A stretch of DNA of 20,654 nucleotides from a virus: positions 1-20,654 of the IMG/VR virus record IMGVR_UViG_3300042945_001358. One strand, 5' to 3'. The notes below the pieces were generated by a model that was not told where the DNA came from, made no database searches, and saw only the letters and a program-made list of their open reading frames with translations. Within the stretch, counting starts at the first letter, position 1, and the number at the start of each line of letters is the position of its first letter. Below, piece by piece: positions 1 to 8,787 of the stretch. The translations under genes were made by a program, and so were the position numbers.

Positions 1-1
1 G

Positions 2-1174
2 CGTCTGTACTTTGGCGGCAGCAAGTCCCGGCCTAGCACCATCTGGGGCAGCAAGATCGGGCTGTTTTTCGACTTTGTGCCAACCGAGTCTCTAGACGAT
101 GATGCGGTCGAGGCAACGCTGGACACAAATGAACTCAACGTAGTAACAGACATCATCAGCTCGCGTGACTTCCAGGTGTTCACTACTGGTGGCGAGTTCT
201 ATGTGCCGCAACAAGGCACAGACCCGATCACGCCTCTGACCTTCACATTCAAGAACGTCAGCCGCAACGGCATCAAGCCTGGCACCAGGGTGCTGACTCT
301 GGAAACCGGCTCGGTCTACATCCAGCGCCAGGGCAAGAGTCTCAACGAGTTTGTGTTCTCTGACACGCAGCTGACCTATATCACGCAGCGTATCTCTCTG
401 CTATCTGGCCATCTGCTCAAGGGGCCGCAGCGTATTGCTATGCGCCGTGCATCCAGCACAGACGAGTCTGATCTGCTACTGATGACCAACACCACAGATG
501 GCAGCATGGCCGTGTTTTCGGTGATGCGTAGCCAGCAGATCACCTCGCCCAGCGAGTTCACCACCGATGGCGAGTTTGTCGATGTGGGCGTGGATGTGAC
601 CGACATTTACTGTGTGACAAAGCGGGTGTTTAATGGCACCACTAGGTACTTTGTTGAGCGCTTCATGGACACGCTGTATACGGACTGTGCTTTTACGGGC
701 GGTGCTGCTGCCAGCGCAAGCAGTCTGCCGCATATTGCCAAGTCTCTCAATGTGATCACTGATGGCGTGCCGCAGTCCAACGAAACCGTCAGCGGTGGCG
801 GCTCTGTCACATTTGACCGGGCAAGTACGGTCAGCTATGAGGTTGGCCTCCCATACACCGTTTACCTAAAAACCATGCCTGTGGAGCTGAAGCTGCAAAC
901 TGGGCAGCGCATTGGGTTCAAAAAGCGCATTGTCGAGATCAGTGCGATTTTGAAAGACACTCAGGAATTGAACATCAACAACCAACCTGTCACCACCAGA
1001 CTGTTGGACAACCCTCTGCTTGATCTGCCGATGCCTACATTCACGGGCATCAAGCGGGTCAATGGCGTGCTGGGTTACAGCCGGGAGCAAGCTATCGAAG
1101 TGACGCAGACCTTGCCGCTCAAGATGACCCTACTCGGTCTTGATTACCGGGTAGCAGTTTACGCAGGAACCTAA
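2..1174 (+). CDS. Tail nozzle/tube protein (T7 gp12-like), C-terminal part
   Basis: The reading frame is open from the left edge, so the true start lies outside the window; an internal GTG at 77 is probably not the start. The visible 390 residues begin with RLYFGGSKSRPSTIWGSK followed by IGLFFDF. This signature (sugar-binding-like 'xLyFGGsxxxPxtiWgS' then 'GxFFdF') is familiar from tail tube B, or nozzle, proteins of short-tailed phages. The rest is beta-rich with no membrane segment or signal peptide. In this family the protein forms the distal tube through which DNA and internal core proteins leave the particle. It lies 3 bp before the gp14-like gene, in the same order as T7 (gp12, then the internal core genes). 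Family assignment rests on that motif and on synteny; another podoviral tail-stabilisation protein is possible. Confidence 0.7.
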   Translation, partial: RLYFGGSKSRPSTIWGSKIGLFFDFVPTESLDDDAVEATLDTNELNVVTDIISSRDFQVFTTGGEFYVPQQGTDPITPLTFTFKNVSRNGIKPGTRVLTLETGSVYIQRQGKSLNEFVFSDTQLTYITQRISLLSGHLLKGPQRIAMRRASSTDESDLLLMTNTTDGSMAVFSVMRSQQITSPSEFTTDGEFVDVGVDVTDIYCVTKRVFNGTTRYFVERFMDTLYTDCAFTGGAAASASSLPHIAKSLNVITDGVPQSNETVSGGGSVTFDRASTVSYEVGLPYTVYLKTMPVELKLQTGQRIGFKKRIVEISAILKDTQELNINNQPVTTRLLDNPLLDLPMPTFTGIKRVNGVLGYSREQAIEVTQTLPLKMTLLGLDYRVAVYAGT

Positions 1175-1177
1175 ACC

Positions 1178-1804
1178 ATGGCCGCACCTACTCCTCCCAC
1201 CGTAATGGGCATGTCTGAAGGCCAGGCATTTTCTGTGTCTGGCATGCTGCAGTCCTATGCTGCCTCACAGTATCAGCGGGCGGCTGCGATCCAAGAGCAA
1301 ACTGGCTACCTGCTCAAGGCCAGAGACACCCTGGCCGTTGCCGAGGTGCGTGCCGACATGGACGCACAGTATGCTCAGATCCAATCTGGCCGCATGCTGC
1401 AGAAGGCAGAAACAGAGGCCATGAACTGGCAGATCCAGGGCAACAGTCTGCTCAGGAATTTACGGGCAACCAATGCCTCGCTGCGGGCTAGAGCTGCTGC
1501 GAGTGGGGTGGTGGCCGGTGAGGGTTCTACTCAGGCAGTGGCCGCGCAGAATGTGCAAGCTACCATGCGTGACCTGGCCGTGACGGACTACAACGCGCTG
1601 GCGGCAAAGGTGCTGGGGTTTGAGGATGCGACGGCGCTGCTGCAATCTACTGATCTGCAGAGAACGCTCACCCTGTTTTCTGCTGGCCGGCAGGCTGGCC
1701 AGTATGAGCAGGCCGCTTCTGCTGCTCGCGGGCGCACAATGCTTGCCAACATTAACCTGGCGAAGGACATTACGGACTTCGCAAGAACAGTTTCCCGGAG
1801 CTAA
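1178..1804 (+). CDS. Internal virion (core) protein, T7 gp14-like
   Basis: This 208-aa protein is rich in Ala and Gln. Residues about 25-100 are predicted mainly helical (QRAAAIQEQTGYLLKARDT and following), with a small Gly/Val-rich break (AAASGVVAGEGSTQAVAAQN, near residues 107-126) followed by another long helix. This 'helix, small SGV-type turn, helix' layout, the size and the position directly after the tail nozzle gene match gp14-type core proteins, which in T7 leave the head first and form a channel in the outer membrane. The ATG at 1178 has AGGAA at 1165-1169. The next gene starts 2 bp after the stop, so the two are co-translated. Assignment is by architecture and synteny, because gp14 proteins diverge strongly in sequence. 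Confidence 0.65.
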   Translation: MAAPTPPTVMGMSEGQAFSVSGMLQSYAASQYQRAAAIQEQTGYLLKARDTLAVAEVRADMDAQYAQIQSGRMLQKAETEAMNWQIQGNSLLRNLRATNASLRARAAASGVVAGEGSTQAVAAQNVQATMRDLAVTDYNALAAKVLGFEDATALLQSTDLQRTLTLFSAGRQAGQYEQAASAARGRTMLANINLAKDITDFARTVSRS

Positions 1805-1806
1805 CC

Positions 1807-3561
1807 ATGGCAACCCAACGCATTGAATCAGGACGGGTACAGATATCTGGGCCTGGTGGCGGTGTTCCCATGCGACAGGTGGAGCAGCCCGGCGTTAACT
1901 ATGTGGGCAGCCAGGTGCAGGCCCAGACATCGAGTGCCCTGTCTCAGGCTCTTGACCGCATGGGCGCTGTTCTGTTTGAACAGGCCGGCAGGATGGCCGA
2001 GCGCGAGGCGATGCAGTTTGCTGTGGCCAATGAGCCAACTGCCGCGCAGATTGAGGCCGCCAAGAACGGTGACCTGGCATCACTCAACCTAAGCGACAAC
2101 CCTTTCGGGATCTTCCAGCAGACGCTGCAAAAAGCACGCAGTCTGCAGCTGGCCAACAAGTTTGAGCAAGAGGGCCGCACAGAGTTGGTCAAGATGCTCA
2201 ACCAGGTGCGGATGGGTCAGGCCACATCCGAGCAGGTGCAAACCAAGATCGACAACATGATCAAGGGGCTGGGCACTGTTGTGGGCCGGCTAGATCCTGA
2301 TGCTGCGCTCAAGTTCCGCGCAACCATGGCCACGCAGGGCAGCACTATTTTGAGGTCTGCTCTTGACTTGGAATATGAGCGTGCGATCAACCAAGGTCGA
2401 ATTAAGTTTGATCTTGATTTTGATCAGAATGTGCAGCTGCTTGAGAACGCAGCGATTGCAACGCCCGACCAATTTACAAACCTGGCCGATGTATTCCAGC
2501 TAACGATCGCCAGGAACGCGGTCACCCTGAACGATCCGACGCTGCAGAAAGAGGCCAGCACCAAGGCCATTACTGCTATCCGCAACGCCAGGATCGCTGC
2601 GCTGACTCGCTACATGACTGAGACTATTGGCAGAGAAAAGCCAGAGAAGATGCTGGAGGCTTTGCGAGAGGGCGTGGTCGGCAACATGAATGTGCATTGG
2701 AAGCACTTCAGAAATGTTGACAACGAGGCTCTAGGCATTGTTGAGAAAAACTATCTCGAGGCGGTCAAGCGCAGGAATGAAGGCATTGCGGCTACCCTTG
2801 TAGATTCTGAGCGCACAGGCAACACCATCCTGCAGCGCATGTATACGACCAGAGATCCTGGTTTGCAAAGACGGCTATTGGAAGAACTGCAGACTCATCC
2901 AGTATCGGCAGAAACGATAAAGAAGGCCAGGGATTGGATTGACTCGGCGCAGGCTACAGACCCGCCATACAACAATCTAGCCGCACTATCGCAAATCACA
3001 TCACGGGTGGCTGCTGGTCTTGCTACTGAGCAAGAGATCATCAACGCGCCATTGCAACGCGCTACAAAAGAAAGATTGCTCGCAGCAAGGGCTAATCCAG
3101 GCGATGACCTCAAGTATTCCATTGACATGATCAACAGGGCTGTCGGCATTCAGCAGAGTGGCATGCCGCCAGAGATTGCTAATGCTGAGGCGCGTGAGCT
3201 TGCCAACTCGACCAGGAACACGCTGGTGTCTTCGTTGATGCAATACGCAACTACGCCCGGTGACAATGGTAGGTTGCCTTCACCTGAAGACATCCGCAGG
3301 AAAGGCGATGCACTTGCCAAGCAAGCTGCGCCTGGCATGTCTCGAGTCTTCCAGCAGGCTGCTGATGCAAACAGAAATCAGGCACAGCTATCAATCCCAG
3401 AGTTGCGTGGTGTGGACTTGAGGGATGATGCTGCAGTAGAAAGAGCGTTGGCAGAAGCCATCCGTAAAAAAGCATCTTCAGCAGACATCAACAATGCGCG
3501 GTCTGCGATTGAGAGTTTTAGAGCCAACATGGGCAGGGTTAGCCAAGGAGGCCAGCAATGA
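1807..3561 (+). CDS. Internal virion (core) protein, T7 gp15-like
   Basis: This is a 584-aa, almost entirely helical, charged protein with no signal peptide and no obvious membrane span. The N-terminal 30 residues are Gly/Gln/Pro-rich and the remainder reads as a string of amphipathic helices. The position (second of the core genes) fits gp15, which in T7 builds the periplasmic part of the ejection conduit; T7 gp15 is longer (about 750 aa), so this is a shorter relative or an analogue. The ATG at 1807 is preceded by GGAG at 1797-1800. The last codons overlap the following gene by 4 bp (ATGA), and that gene's Shine-Dalgarno AAGGAGG (3545-3551) lies inside this coding region, indicating translational coupling. 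No catalytic motif was seen. Confidence 0.6.
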   Translation: MATQRIESGRVQISGPGGGVPMRQVEQPGVNYVGSQVQAQTSSALSQALDRMGAVLFEQAGRMAEREAMQFAVANEPTAAQIEAAKNGDLASLNLSDNPFGIFQQTLQKARSLQLANKFEQEGRTELVKMLNQVRMGQATSEQVQTKIDNMIKGLGTVVGRLDPDAALKFRATMATQGSTILRSALDLEYERAINQGRIKFDLDFDQNVQLLENAAIATPDQFTNLADVFQLTIARNAVTLNDPTLQKEASTKAITAIRNARIAALTRYMTETIGREKPEKMLEALREGVVGNMNVHWKHFRNVDNEALGIVEKNYLEAVKRRNEGIAATLVDSERTGNTILQRMYTTRDPGLQRRLLEELQTHPVSAETIKKARDWIDSAQATDPPYNNLAALSQITSRVAAGLATEQEIINAPLQRATKERLLAARANPGDDLKYSIDMINRAVGIQQSGMPPEIANAEARELANSTRNTLVSSLMQYATTPGDNGRLPSPEDIRRKGDALAKQAAPGMSRVFQQAADANRNQAQLSIPELRGVDLRDDAAVERALAEAIRKKASSADINNARSAIESFRANMGRVSQGGQQ

Positions 3562-5651
3562 GATCAAAGCAGCCGACCATTGAAGACATCTACATGGCTG
3601 ACTATTTCATCACCGCGCCTGGCGTGCGCGAGGGTCTGCTTGACCGCGCCAGCACTGGTGACGATGATGAGGTGGTCACACAGGAAACTGACGATGGCCC
3701 GGTTGTGTATTACCGCACATCCTATGGCGAGATGATGCCTGTAGGCCGGCCCATCATGCTGGCGGCCGGCCCGTCCGATACCGTAACAGATGCTGGGCCT
3801 GCGGTGCGTACTGGTCGCGGCGGTGTGCCGTTGCGGCCGCCGAGCATGCGCGACATCACCGAGCCGGCCAAGGGCATGGCTGACATGCTGGCCGCCACGG
3901 GCAAGGGATTGGTGCAGGGCTTTGTCGGTCTGCCTGGTGACATCGAGGCGCTGACCTATGGCATCAAGGAGATATTCAACCGTAATGCTGGAGAGGGCAA
4001 GCTGGACGCATTCTTGCGTGGCTTCCAGAGTGGCACTGTGCTGCCCCGGACAGATGAGGTCAAGAAGTGGCTTGACCAGAATGTAGGGCAGGTTGGTGGT
4101 GGCAACGTGCCCTATGAAAGCATGGGCGAGGTGGTGGCACCTGGTGGCCAGGTTCGCGCTGTTACCGCAACTGCCCGAGCAGTAGCACCGACTGTTGGCC
4201 GCATGGCTGGCGACCTATTGCAGCGCCAAGGGTTGATGCCCAATATCGTGCCGCCTGGCCCGAACATTGTCAGCACCCGCCTGCCGACCGCGGTTAAGGC
4301 AACTGAAGACCCGCTGGCCAACCGATTAGTGATCAATCTAGAAGCAGCAAAACTAGATCCCAAGGCGTTTGCTCACAATGTCAGCCTGGTCAAACAGTAT
4401 CCAAATGTCCTGACACGCGGCAGAACTCCTGACCGCGTGGCAGAAGACTTCATTACACAAGTCAAAGACAACTTGCTGTATCTGCATGACCAGGTGCCAG
4501 AGGCGACCAGGCTCCGCAGCCGGCTTTGGTATGACGGCGCACGAACCATTGCCGATCGTTTTTCTAGCGACTATGGCGTGCCAGATCAAGCTGTGGCTGG
4601 TGTGCTGGCTGTACTATCGCCACAGAAAGATTGGTTCATGAATGTCAGTCTTGGGCAGCGCGTGCTTGACATCATGAGCGCACAGCAGTCAACACGCTGG
4701 GACTCCAGCATGGACGACATTGCTCGGCAAATTTGGAAGAAGGACAAATATGCCCCAATGCTGGCCGCGATTAGGGGCAAGACTCTTGGAGAAATAACAA
4801 AACCTGGGTTGCAGGCAATGTGGCTGCGTACTTATGACCAGGCCAGGAATCCCAAGTCTCATCAGATTGTCAGCCCAGAGGGCAACTTTATGGGCATCCG
4901 AATGAATGCTGATGGCAGGACTCCAACTGGCACATCGTGGGGATCTCTCAATGAGATAGGCAAGGCTGTCTCTATTTTCCGTGACCCGCGCAGAGAAGTG
5001 ATTTCCACCAACCTTGGCGATGCCCACAAGGTGCGTAACTTCTACAACAATATCTATGCGCCCAATGATCCTGCCGGCCCGGTGACGATTGACACCCATG
5101 CTGTGGCGGCCGGCCTGTTGCGCCCACTATCTGGCAACAGCCGAGAGGTCAAGCACAACTTTGGCGGTGGGCCGAAAGGTGAGCGCGGTACCGCAGACAG
5201 CGATATAACGGGGGTCAAAGGAACCTATGGCCTCTATGCTGAGGCATACCGTAGGGCTGCAGAGGAGCGTAACATTCTGCCCCGCGAGATGCAGTCCATC
5301 ACCTGGGAGGCGGTGCGCGGCTTGTACCCAGACACATTCAAGAGCCAGTCTAAAAATGTCCAGCAGATAGATGACATCTGGCTACAATATCGCAAAGGAA
5401 AACTGTCCCTCGAGGAGGCACGAAATGAAGTCATTAGAGCAGCAGGAGGAATCAGACCTCCAGAGTGGGAAGCCGCTGGACTACGTGGTGCAGCTGCTCC
5501 AGGACTTCAACCTGCCGGTAACGCGGGAGAACTACCTGGATCTGGCGTACCCAGAAGGGGTGCCAGAGGATCTGGACGAAACAACCCTCCCGCAGGAAAT
5601 CAGGCTGGCGTAACCGGGGGCCAGCAGTCTCCACAGACAGGGGCTGAATAA
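3558..5651 (+). CDS. Putative ejection protein with an enzyme-like domain
   Basis: This 697-aa protein sits between the gp15-like and gp16-position genes, so it is probably packaged in the virion. Residues 1-110 are polar; about 113-140 form an amphipathic or hydrophobic helix (TGKGLVQGFVGLPGDIEALTYG). From about residue 230 to 640 lies a compact domain with strongly patterned motifs: RLWYDGARTIADRFSSDYGV, GVLAVLSPQKDWFMNVSLGQ (around 351), KVRNFYNNI, TIDTHAV (D512, H514), GTYGLYAEAYRRAA and QSITWEAVRGLYPDTFKSQ. I recognise this pattern from other phage and mobile-element proteins but cannot name a proven activity; the 'vtiDtHa' element after a helical core recalls HhH-type DNA glycosylases, which is a hint only. 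The last 75 residues are low-complexity Gly/Pro/Arg/Ala and overlap another gene in a second frame (5425-5613). The start has AAGGAGG 7 bp upstream; the stop overlaps the next ATG by 1 bp (TAATG). Confidence 0.65.
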   Translation: MRSKQPTIEDIYMADYFITAPGVREGLLDRASTGDDDEVVTQETDDGPVVYYRTSYGEMMPVGRPIMLAAGPSDTVTDAGPAVRTGRGGVPLRPPSMRDITEPAKGMADMLAATGKGLVQGFVGLPGDIEALTYGIKEIFNRNAGEGKLDAFLRGFQSGTVLPRTDEVKKWLDQNVGQVGGGNVPYESMGEVVAPGGQVRAVTATARAVAPTVGRMAGDLLQRQGLMPNIVPPGPNIVSTRLPTAVKATEDPLANRLVINLEAAKLDPKAFAHNVSLVKQYPNVLTRGRTPDRVAEDFITQVKDNLLYLHDQVPEATRLRSRLWYDGARTIADRFSSDYGVPDQAVAGVLAVLSPQKDWFMNVSLGQRVLDIMSAQQSTRWDSSMDDIARQIWKKDKYAPMLAAIRGKTLGEITKPGLQAMWLRTYDQARNPKSHQIVSPEGNFMGIRMNADGRTPTGTSWGSLNEIGKAVSIFRDPRREVISTNLGDAHKVRNFYNNIYAPNDPAGPVTIDTHAVAAGLLRPLSGNSREVKHNFGGGPKGERGTADSDITGVKGTYGLYAEAYRRAAEERNILPREMQSITWEAVRGLYPDTFKSQSKNVQQIDDIWLQYRKGKLSLEEARNEVIRAAGGIRPPEWEAAGLRGAAAPGLQPAGNAGELPGSGVPRRGARGSGRNNPPAGNQAGVTGGQQSPQTGAE
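5425..5613 (+). CDS. Nested small protein overlapping the ejection-protein gene
   Basis: A 62-aa ORF lies wholly inside the 3' end of the 697-aa gene, in another frame. A perfect GAGGAGG (5412-5418) sits 6 bp before the ATG. An upstream in-frame ATG at 5371 has no comparable ribosome site, so 5425 is chosen. The product is acidic (QQEESDLQSGKPLDYVVQLL, then NLPVTRENYLDLAYPEGVPE and a final LDETTLPQEIRLA) and looks like a genuine conserved small protein: I recall stand-alone proteins with a 'lPvTRENYLdLAY.g..Pe.Ld' pattern in phages and proteobacteria, of unknown function. By contrast the longer frame over the same bases encodes low-complexity Gly/Pro/Arg. No membrane segment or signal. Expression is inferred from the ribosome site and protein-like composition. 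Confidence 0.72.
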   Translation: MKSLEQQEESDLQSGKPLDYVVQLLQDFNLPVTRENYLDLAYPEGVPEDLDETTLPQEIRLA

Positions 5652-8600
5652 TGGCTATCCCACCACTCTCTGAGCGCCTCAACTCCATGCTGCCTGCTGC
5701 CCAGGAGCAGCCGCAGCAACCGCAAGAAGATCCCCTCAGCGCCATCCTGCCAAAGCAGACCGTAGAGCAATACGAGCCTGTGGCCGGGTTGGTTGACCGG
5801 CTGATTGTTACCCCGCTCAAGGTCATTCAGCAGGGCACGACCACGGCCCCCAAGGTAGTTGACCAGGCAGGGGCCAGGGCCGCCCAGGAGGCCGTACAAG
5901 GCGCTGCACAGGCAGCGGAGAGGGATGCTACCCGTGGGGCCGTTCAGGCCGTCAGAGAGGCCGTTACGCCCCGTCGCAGGCCACCGGCACGGCAACCTCA
6001 GCAGGCAACTGTGCAGCCGGCCACACAAGAGCAGATGGCCACGGCTATCCGGGCGGCTGACGAGGCTTTGCAGAATGCACCACCTGGCAGTGTGCCAGCT
6101 GTGGCTCCCGAGGCCGTTGGCCCAGAAGTGCCTGGTGTTGTCATTCGTGAAGTTACGGCAGAGGATGCCAATAAATTCCTGTCTGGAGTAGACGCCCCGG
6201 CGGTCGGCGTTGACTTCAATTTCAACTATATCCAGGCACCAGAGGATATTGACCGGGTGATTGACGCAACCAGCCAGGCATTTGCCAGGCAGACGGATGC
6301 GGCCAAGCGCGGCGTGGTGTCGGACGAAGCGCTGCGCGACATGGCCACCAGGCTGAACATTGCGCCAGAGCTGCTGCAGATGCGCGTGGGCGAAACCATG
6401 AACGCTGAGAAGCTGCTGGCCGCCCGGCACTTGCTGGTGCGCTCTGCTGCCTCGCTGCAGGACATGACCACCAGGATCAAGAACATGCCGGCAGGCACTG
6501 AGGATGACAACCTGCTGCTGCAGTTTCGCAACCAGCTGGCCACCCATGCTGCGATCCAGATGCGCCTGAAGGCCGCACAGACTGAAACTGCCCGTGCCCT
6601 GCGGTCATTCCGCTTGCCGGTCGATGGCACCGCCGGCATCTCTGACCCGAACCAGATCACCGCCCTGCTCAACGAGATGGGTGGCCGGGCCAACATGAAG
6701 AACCTGGCCACAGCTTACCAACAACTGACACTGGATCAGCAGGCCCGCTTTACTGAAATGGCCGGCACCACTACCCAGCAGCTGGGCAAGATCTGGAAAG
6801 AGATGTACCTGTCCAGCCTGATGTACGCGCCAGCCACCACTGAACGTGCATTTTTTGGCAACATGATCCTGACGCTGGCCAGGGGCATGGACACTGCTTT
6901 TGCCTCCACTGTGGGCAGGGCTGTGGATAAGACTGTAGTATCTCCGATCTTCGGATCAAACAGCTCTGACTCGGTAACGATTACCGAGGCGGTAGTTGAG
7001 ATGGCCAACTTTTTCCACAGCTTGCCCAATGGTTTGCGAGCTGGCTTGAAGGCGTTTGTAGAAGATGCGCCTGTTTATCAGGTTGGCCGCGATGTGGATA
7101 AGACGCCAGACCCCGCCATCAGCGCCAGGCTGTTTGCTGACCCGAACACGCCAATGGCTCATGCTGTGGACTTTTTGGGCAAGGCAGTGCGCCTGCCATT
7201 CCGCAGCATGCTGGCCGTCGATGAGATGGGCAAGGCAATGATCGCCCAGATGGAAACCCGCAGGCTGGCGGCCAGGGATGCGCTAACGGCGATCCGCAAT
7301 GGCGTAGATGTTGACGCTGCTCTGGATGGCATGGCCCTGCAGATCAGCAGTCCAGATGCCCGCACTCTAGACCGGGTGCATCAGGCTGTGCTGGACGGCA
7401 CCCTACAAAGCGACCTGGGTAGCTTTGGCCAGGCGCTGATGACCATGCGGAATAAGCTAGATCAAATCCCGATTGGCCCTGTTGGCACGGTGCTGGCTCC
7501 GTTTATCAAGACGGTGATTAACGCACAGAAGCAGATGGTGGCCCGCACGCCACTGCTCAACTTTGCATTGGATGAGATCAGGGCTGACATGGCGGCCGGT
7601 GGTGCCCGCCGTCAGATGGCGCTGGGCAAGATGAGCCAGGGTGCTGCTTTCATGGGCTTTGGCTACTACATGGCGCTGGAAGGCACCATCACCGGCGCTG
7701 GGCCGACCGATCCCAACCGCCGCAAGTTCTTGCAAGAAAGCACTGGCTGGATGCCTTATTCCATCAAGGTTGGCGAAACACCTGAAGGCAGAGCGATTTA
7801 CCGCAGCTATGCCGGCCTCGAACCGATTGGTGGCATGCTGGCCATGGCGGCAACACTGGCCGAGATCGGATCGGTCTACGGTAAAGAAGACGACGACGAA
7901 TGGCATGACCTTCTGCTGTACTCGGCACTGCTGCCGTTCAAGTACATAGGAGAGCTGCCATTCATGCAAGGCATGGCCAACCTGACCGAGATGATTGAGC
8001 AAGTCAAGCGCGATCCTAAAGGCGAGAATGCCAGTGCGGCTGCCAATAAATTCTTTGGCGGTATAGCGCAAACCATGGTTGGCGGTGTAGTTCCAGTGCC
8101 AATGCCAGCCGGCGGTCTTATCCGTCAGATCGAAAGCGTACTTGACCCGGCCAGGCGCGAGGTAACGCTGGACATGAGCCTGCCTCCAGAGAAGCGTTAT
8201 TTTGATTTCCTGTTCCGCACCTGGCTGGCCAAGACTCCGATCCTGTCAGAGGGCATGCCTCCAACCAGGAACATCTGGGGCGAGGTGGTGACCACTGGTG
8301 AGCCTGATGCCCTGTCATTCATCATCCCGTTCCACAAGAAGGAGCGCGATCTCGATTCGACAGAGCAGCGGCTGCTGGACATTGCCAAGGCTCGGCAGAG
8401 CTTCCCGCTGAATAAGCCTCAGCGTACCGTGGCCAACATCAGGCTCAATGACTCTGAGTACAGCACCATGCTTGAACTGATGAACAAGACCTTGGTCGAT
8501 GGCAAAACCTTCAAGCAGGCGGTGCAGGCAGAGCTGGTCAACCCGGCTTTTGTGGCCGAGATGAATCGCGGTGCCTATGAGGGAATTGCCAGCCGACTGT

Positions 8601-8758
8601 CATCTGTAATGGGCCGGTATAGGGATGAGGCGATCGACTCTCCAGGCTTTCAGCAGCTGCATCCTGACGCATTCATGCAGATCCAGAAAAACCGCATGCT
8701 GGCCGAGCGCCGCTATCAGCAACCAGAGAGAAGGCCACTAGCCACAGAAGGCCAGTAA
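5651..8758 (+). CDS. Large internal virion/ejection protein (T7 gp16 position)
   Basis: This 1035-aa protein begins with about 170 Pro/Gln/Ala-rich residues, probably disordered. A helical region follows containing NLLLQFRNQLATHAAIQMRL and ETARALRSFRLPVDGT, then EMYLSSLMYAPATTERAFFG (about 386), an element I associate with the 'LLSGPxTHxxN' motif of very large phage internal and polyvalent proteins. Hydrophobic stretches GAAFMGFGYYMALEGTITGA (about 663-690) and the IGGMLAMAATLAEIG region (about 720-738), with WMPYSIKVG between them, could insert in the inner membrane during DNA entry, the known role of gp16. No lysozyme or lytic transglycosylase signature was seen at either end, unlike T7 gp16. 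Its ATG overlaps the previous stop by 1 bp. Function is from position, size and these motifs. Confidence 0.65.
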   Translation: MAIPPLSERLNSMLPAAQEQPQQPQEDPLSAILPKQTVEQYEPVAGLVDRLIVTPLKVIQQGTTTAPKVVDQAGARAAQEAVQGAAQAAERDATRGAVQAVREAVTPRRRPPARQPQQATVQPATQEQMATAIRAADEALQNAPPGSVPAVAPEAVGPEVPGVVIREVTAEDANKFLSGVDAPAVGVDFNFNYIQAPEDIDRVIDATSQAFARQTDAAKRGVVSDEALRDMATRLNIAPELLQMRVGETMNAEKLLAARHLLVRSAASLQDMTTRIKNMPAGTEDDNLLLQFRNQLATHAAIQMRLKAAQTETARALRSFRLPVDGTAGISDPNQITALLNEMGGRANMKNLATAYQQLTLDQQARFTEMAGTTTQQLGKIWKEMYLSSLMYAPATTERAFFGNMILTLARGMDTAFASTVGRAVDKTVVSPIFGSNSSDSVTITEAVVEMANFFHSLPNGLRAGLKAFVEDAPVYQVGRDVDKTPDPAISARLFADPNTPMAHAVDFLGKAVRLPFRSMLAVDEMGKAMIAQMETRRLAARDALTAIRNGVDVDAALDGMALQISSPDARTLDRVHQAVLDGTLQSDLGSFGQALMTMRNKLDQIPIGPVGTVLAPFIKTVINAQKQMVARTPLLNFALDEIRADMAAGGARRQMALGKMSQGAAFMGFGYYMALEGTITGAGPTDPNRRKFLQESTGWMPYSIKVGETPEGRAIYRSYAGLEPIGGMLAMAATLAEIGSVYGKEDDDEWHDLLLYSALLPFKYIGELPFMQGMANLTEMIEQVKRDPKGENASAAANKFFGGIAQTMVGGVVPVPMPAGGLIRQIESVLDPARREVTLDMSLPPEKRYFDFLFRTWLAKTPILSEGMPPTRNIWGEVVTTGEPDALSFIIPFHKKERDLDSTEQRLLDIAKARQSFPLNKPQRTVANIRLNDSEYSTMLELMNKTLVDGKTFKQAVQAELVNPAFVAEMNRGAYEGIASRLSSVMGRYRDEAIDSPGFQQLHPDAFMQIQKNRMLAERRYQQPERRPLATEGQ

Positions 8759-8787
8759 CCCTACAATTTGACAGAGAGGATTGAATC

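Noticed and set aside
5371-5424. Longer N-terminus for the nested 62-aa gene
   Set aside because: No ribosome site at ATG 5371, while ATG 5425 has a perfect GAGGAGG; the extra 18 residues do not look protein-like.
5371-5651. Programmed or accidental frameshift joining the nested frame to the 697-aa protein
   Set aside because: Conserved-looking sequence of the long protein continues past the nested start (IRAAGGIRPPEWE), no slippery heptamer was seen, and the nested frame has its own start signals.
5600-6547. 315-aa open frame on the minus strand
   Set aside because: Lies antisense to the gp16-position gene, rich in His/Arg/Gly/Leu with no motif, no ribosome site and no operon logic: a GC-driven shadow.
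7457-8071. 204-aa open frame on the minus strand
   Set aside because: Antisense to the same large gene; His/Arg/Gln-rich composition and no recognisable domain.
8762-8773. TACAAT (8762-8767) and TTGACA (8768-8773) before the fibre gene, considered as a promoter
   Set aside because: The hexamers are in the wrong order and adjacent; TTGACA would need a -10 inside the gene, and TACAAT has no -35. The gap is only 29 bp in a continuous late operon.
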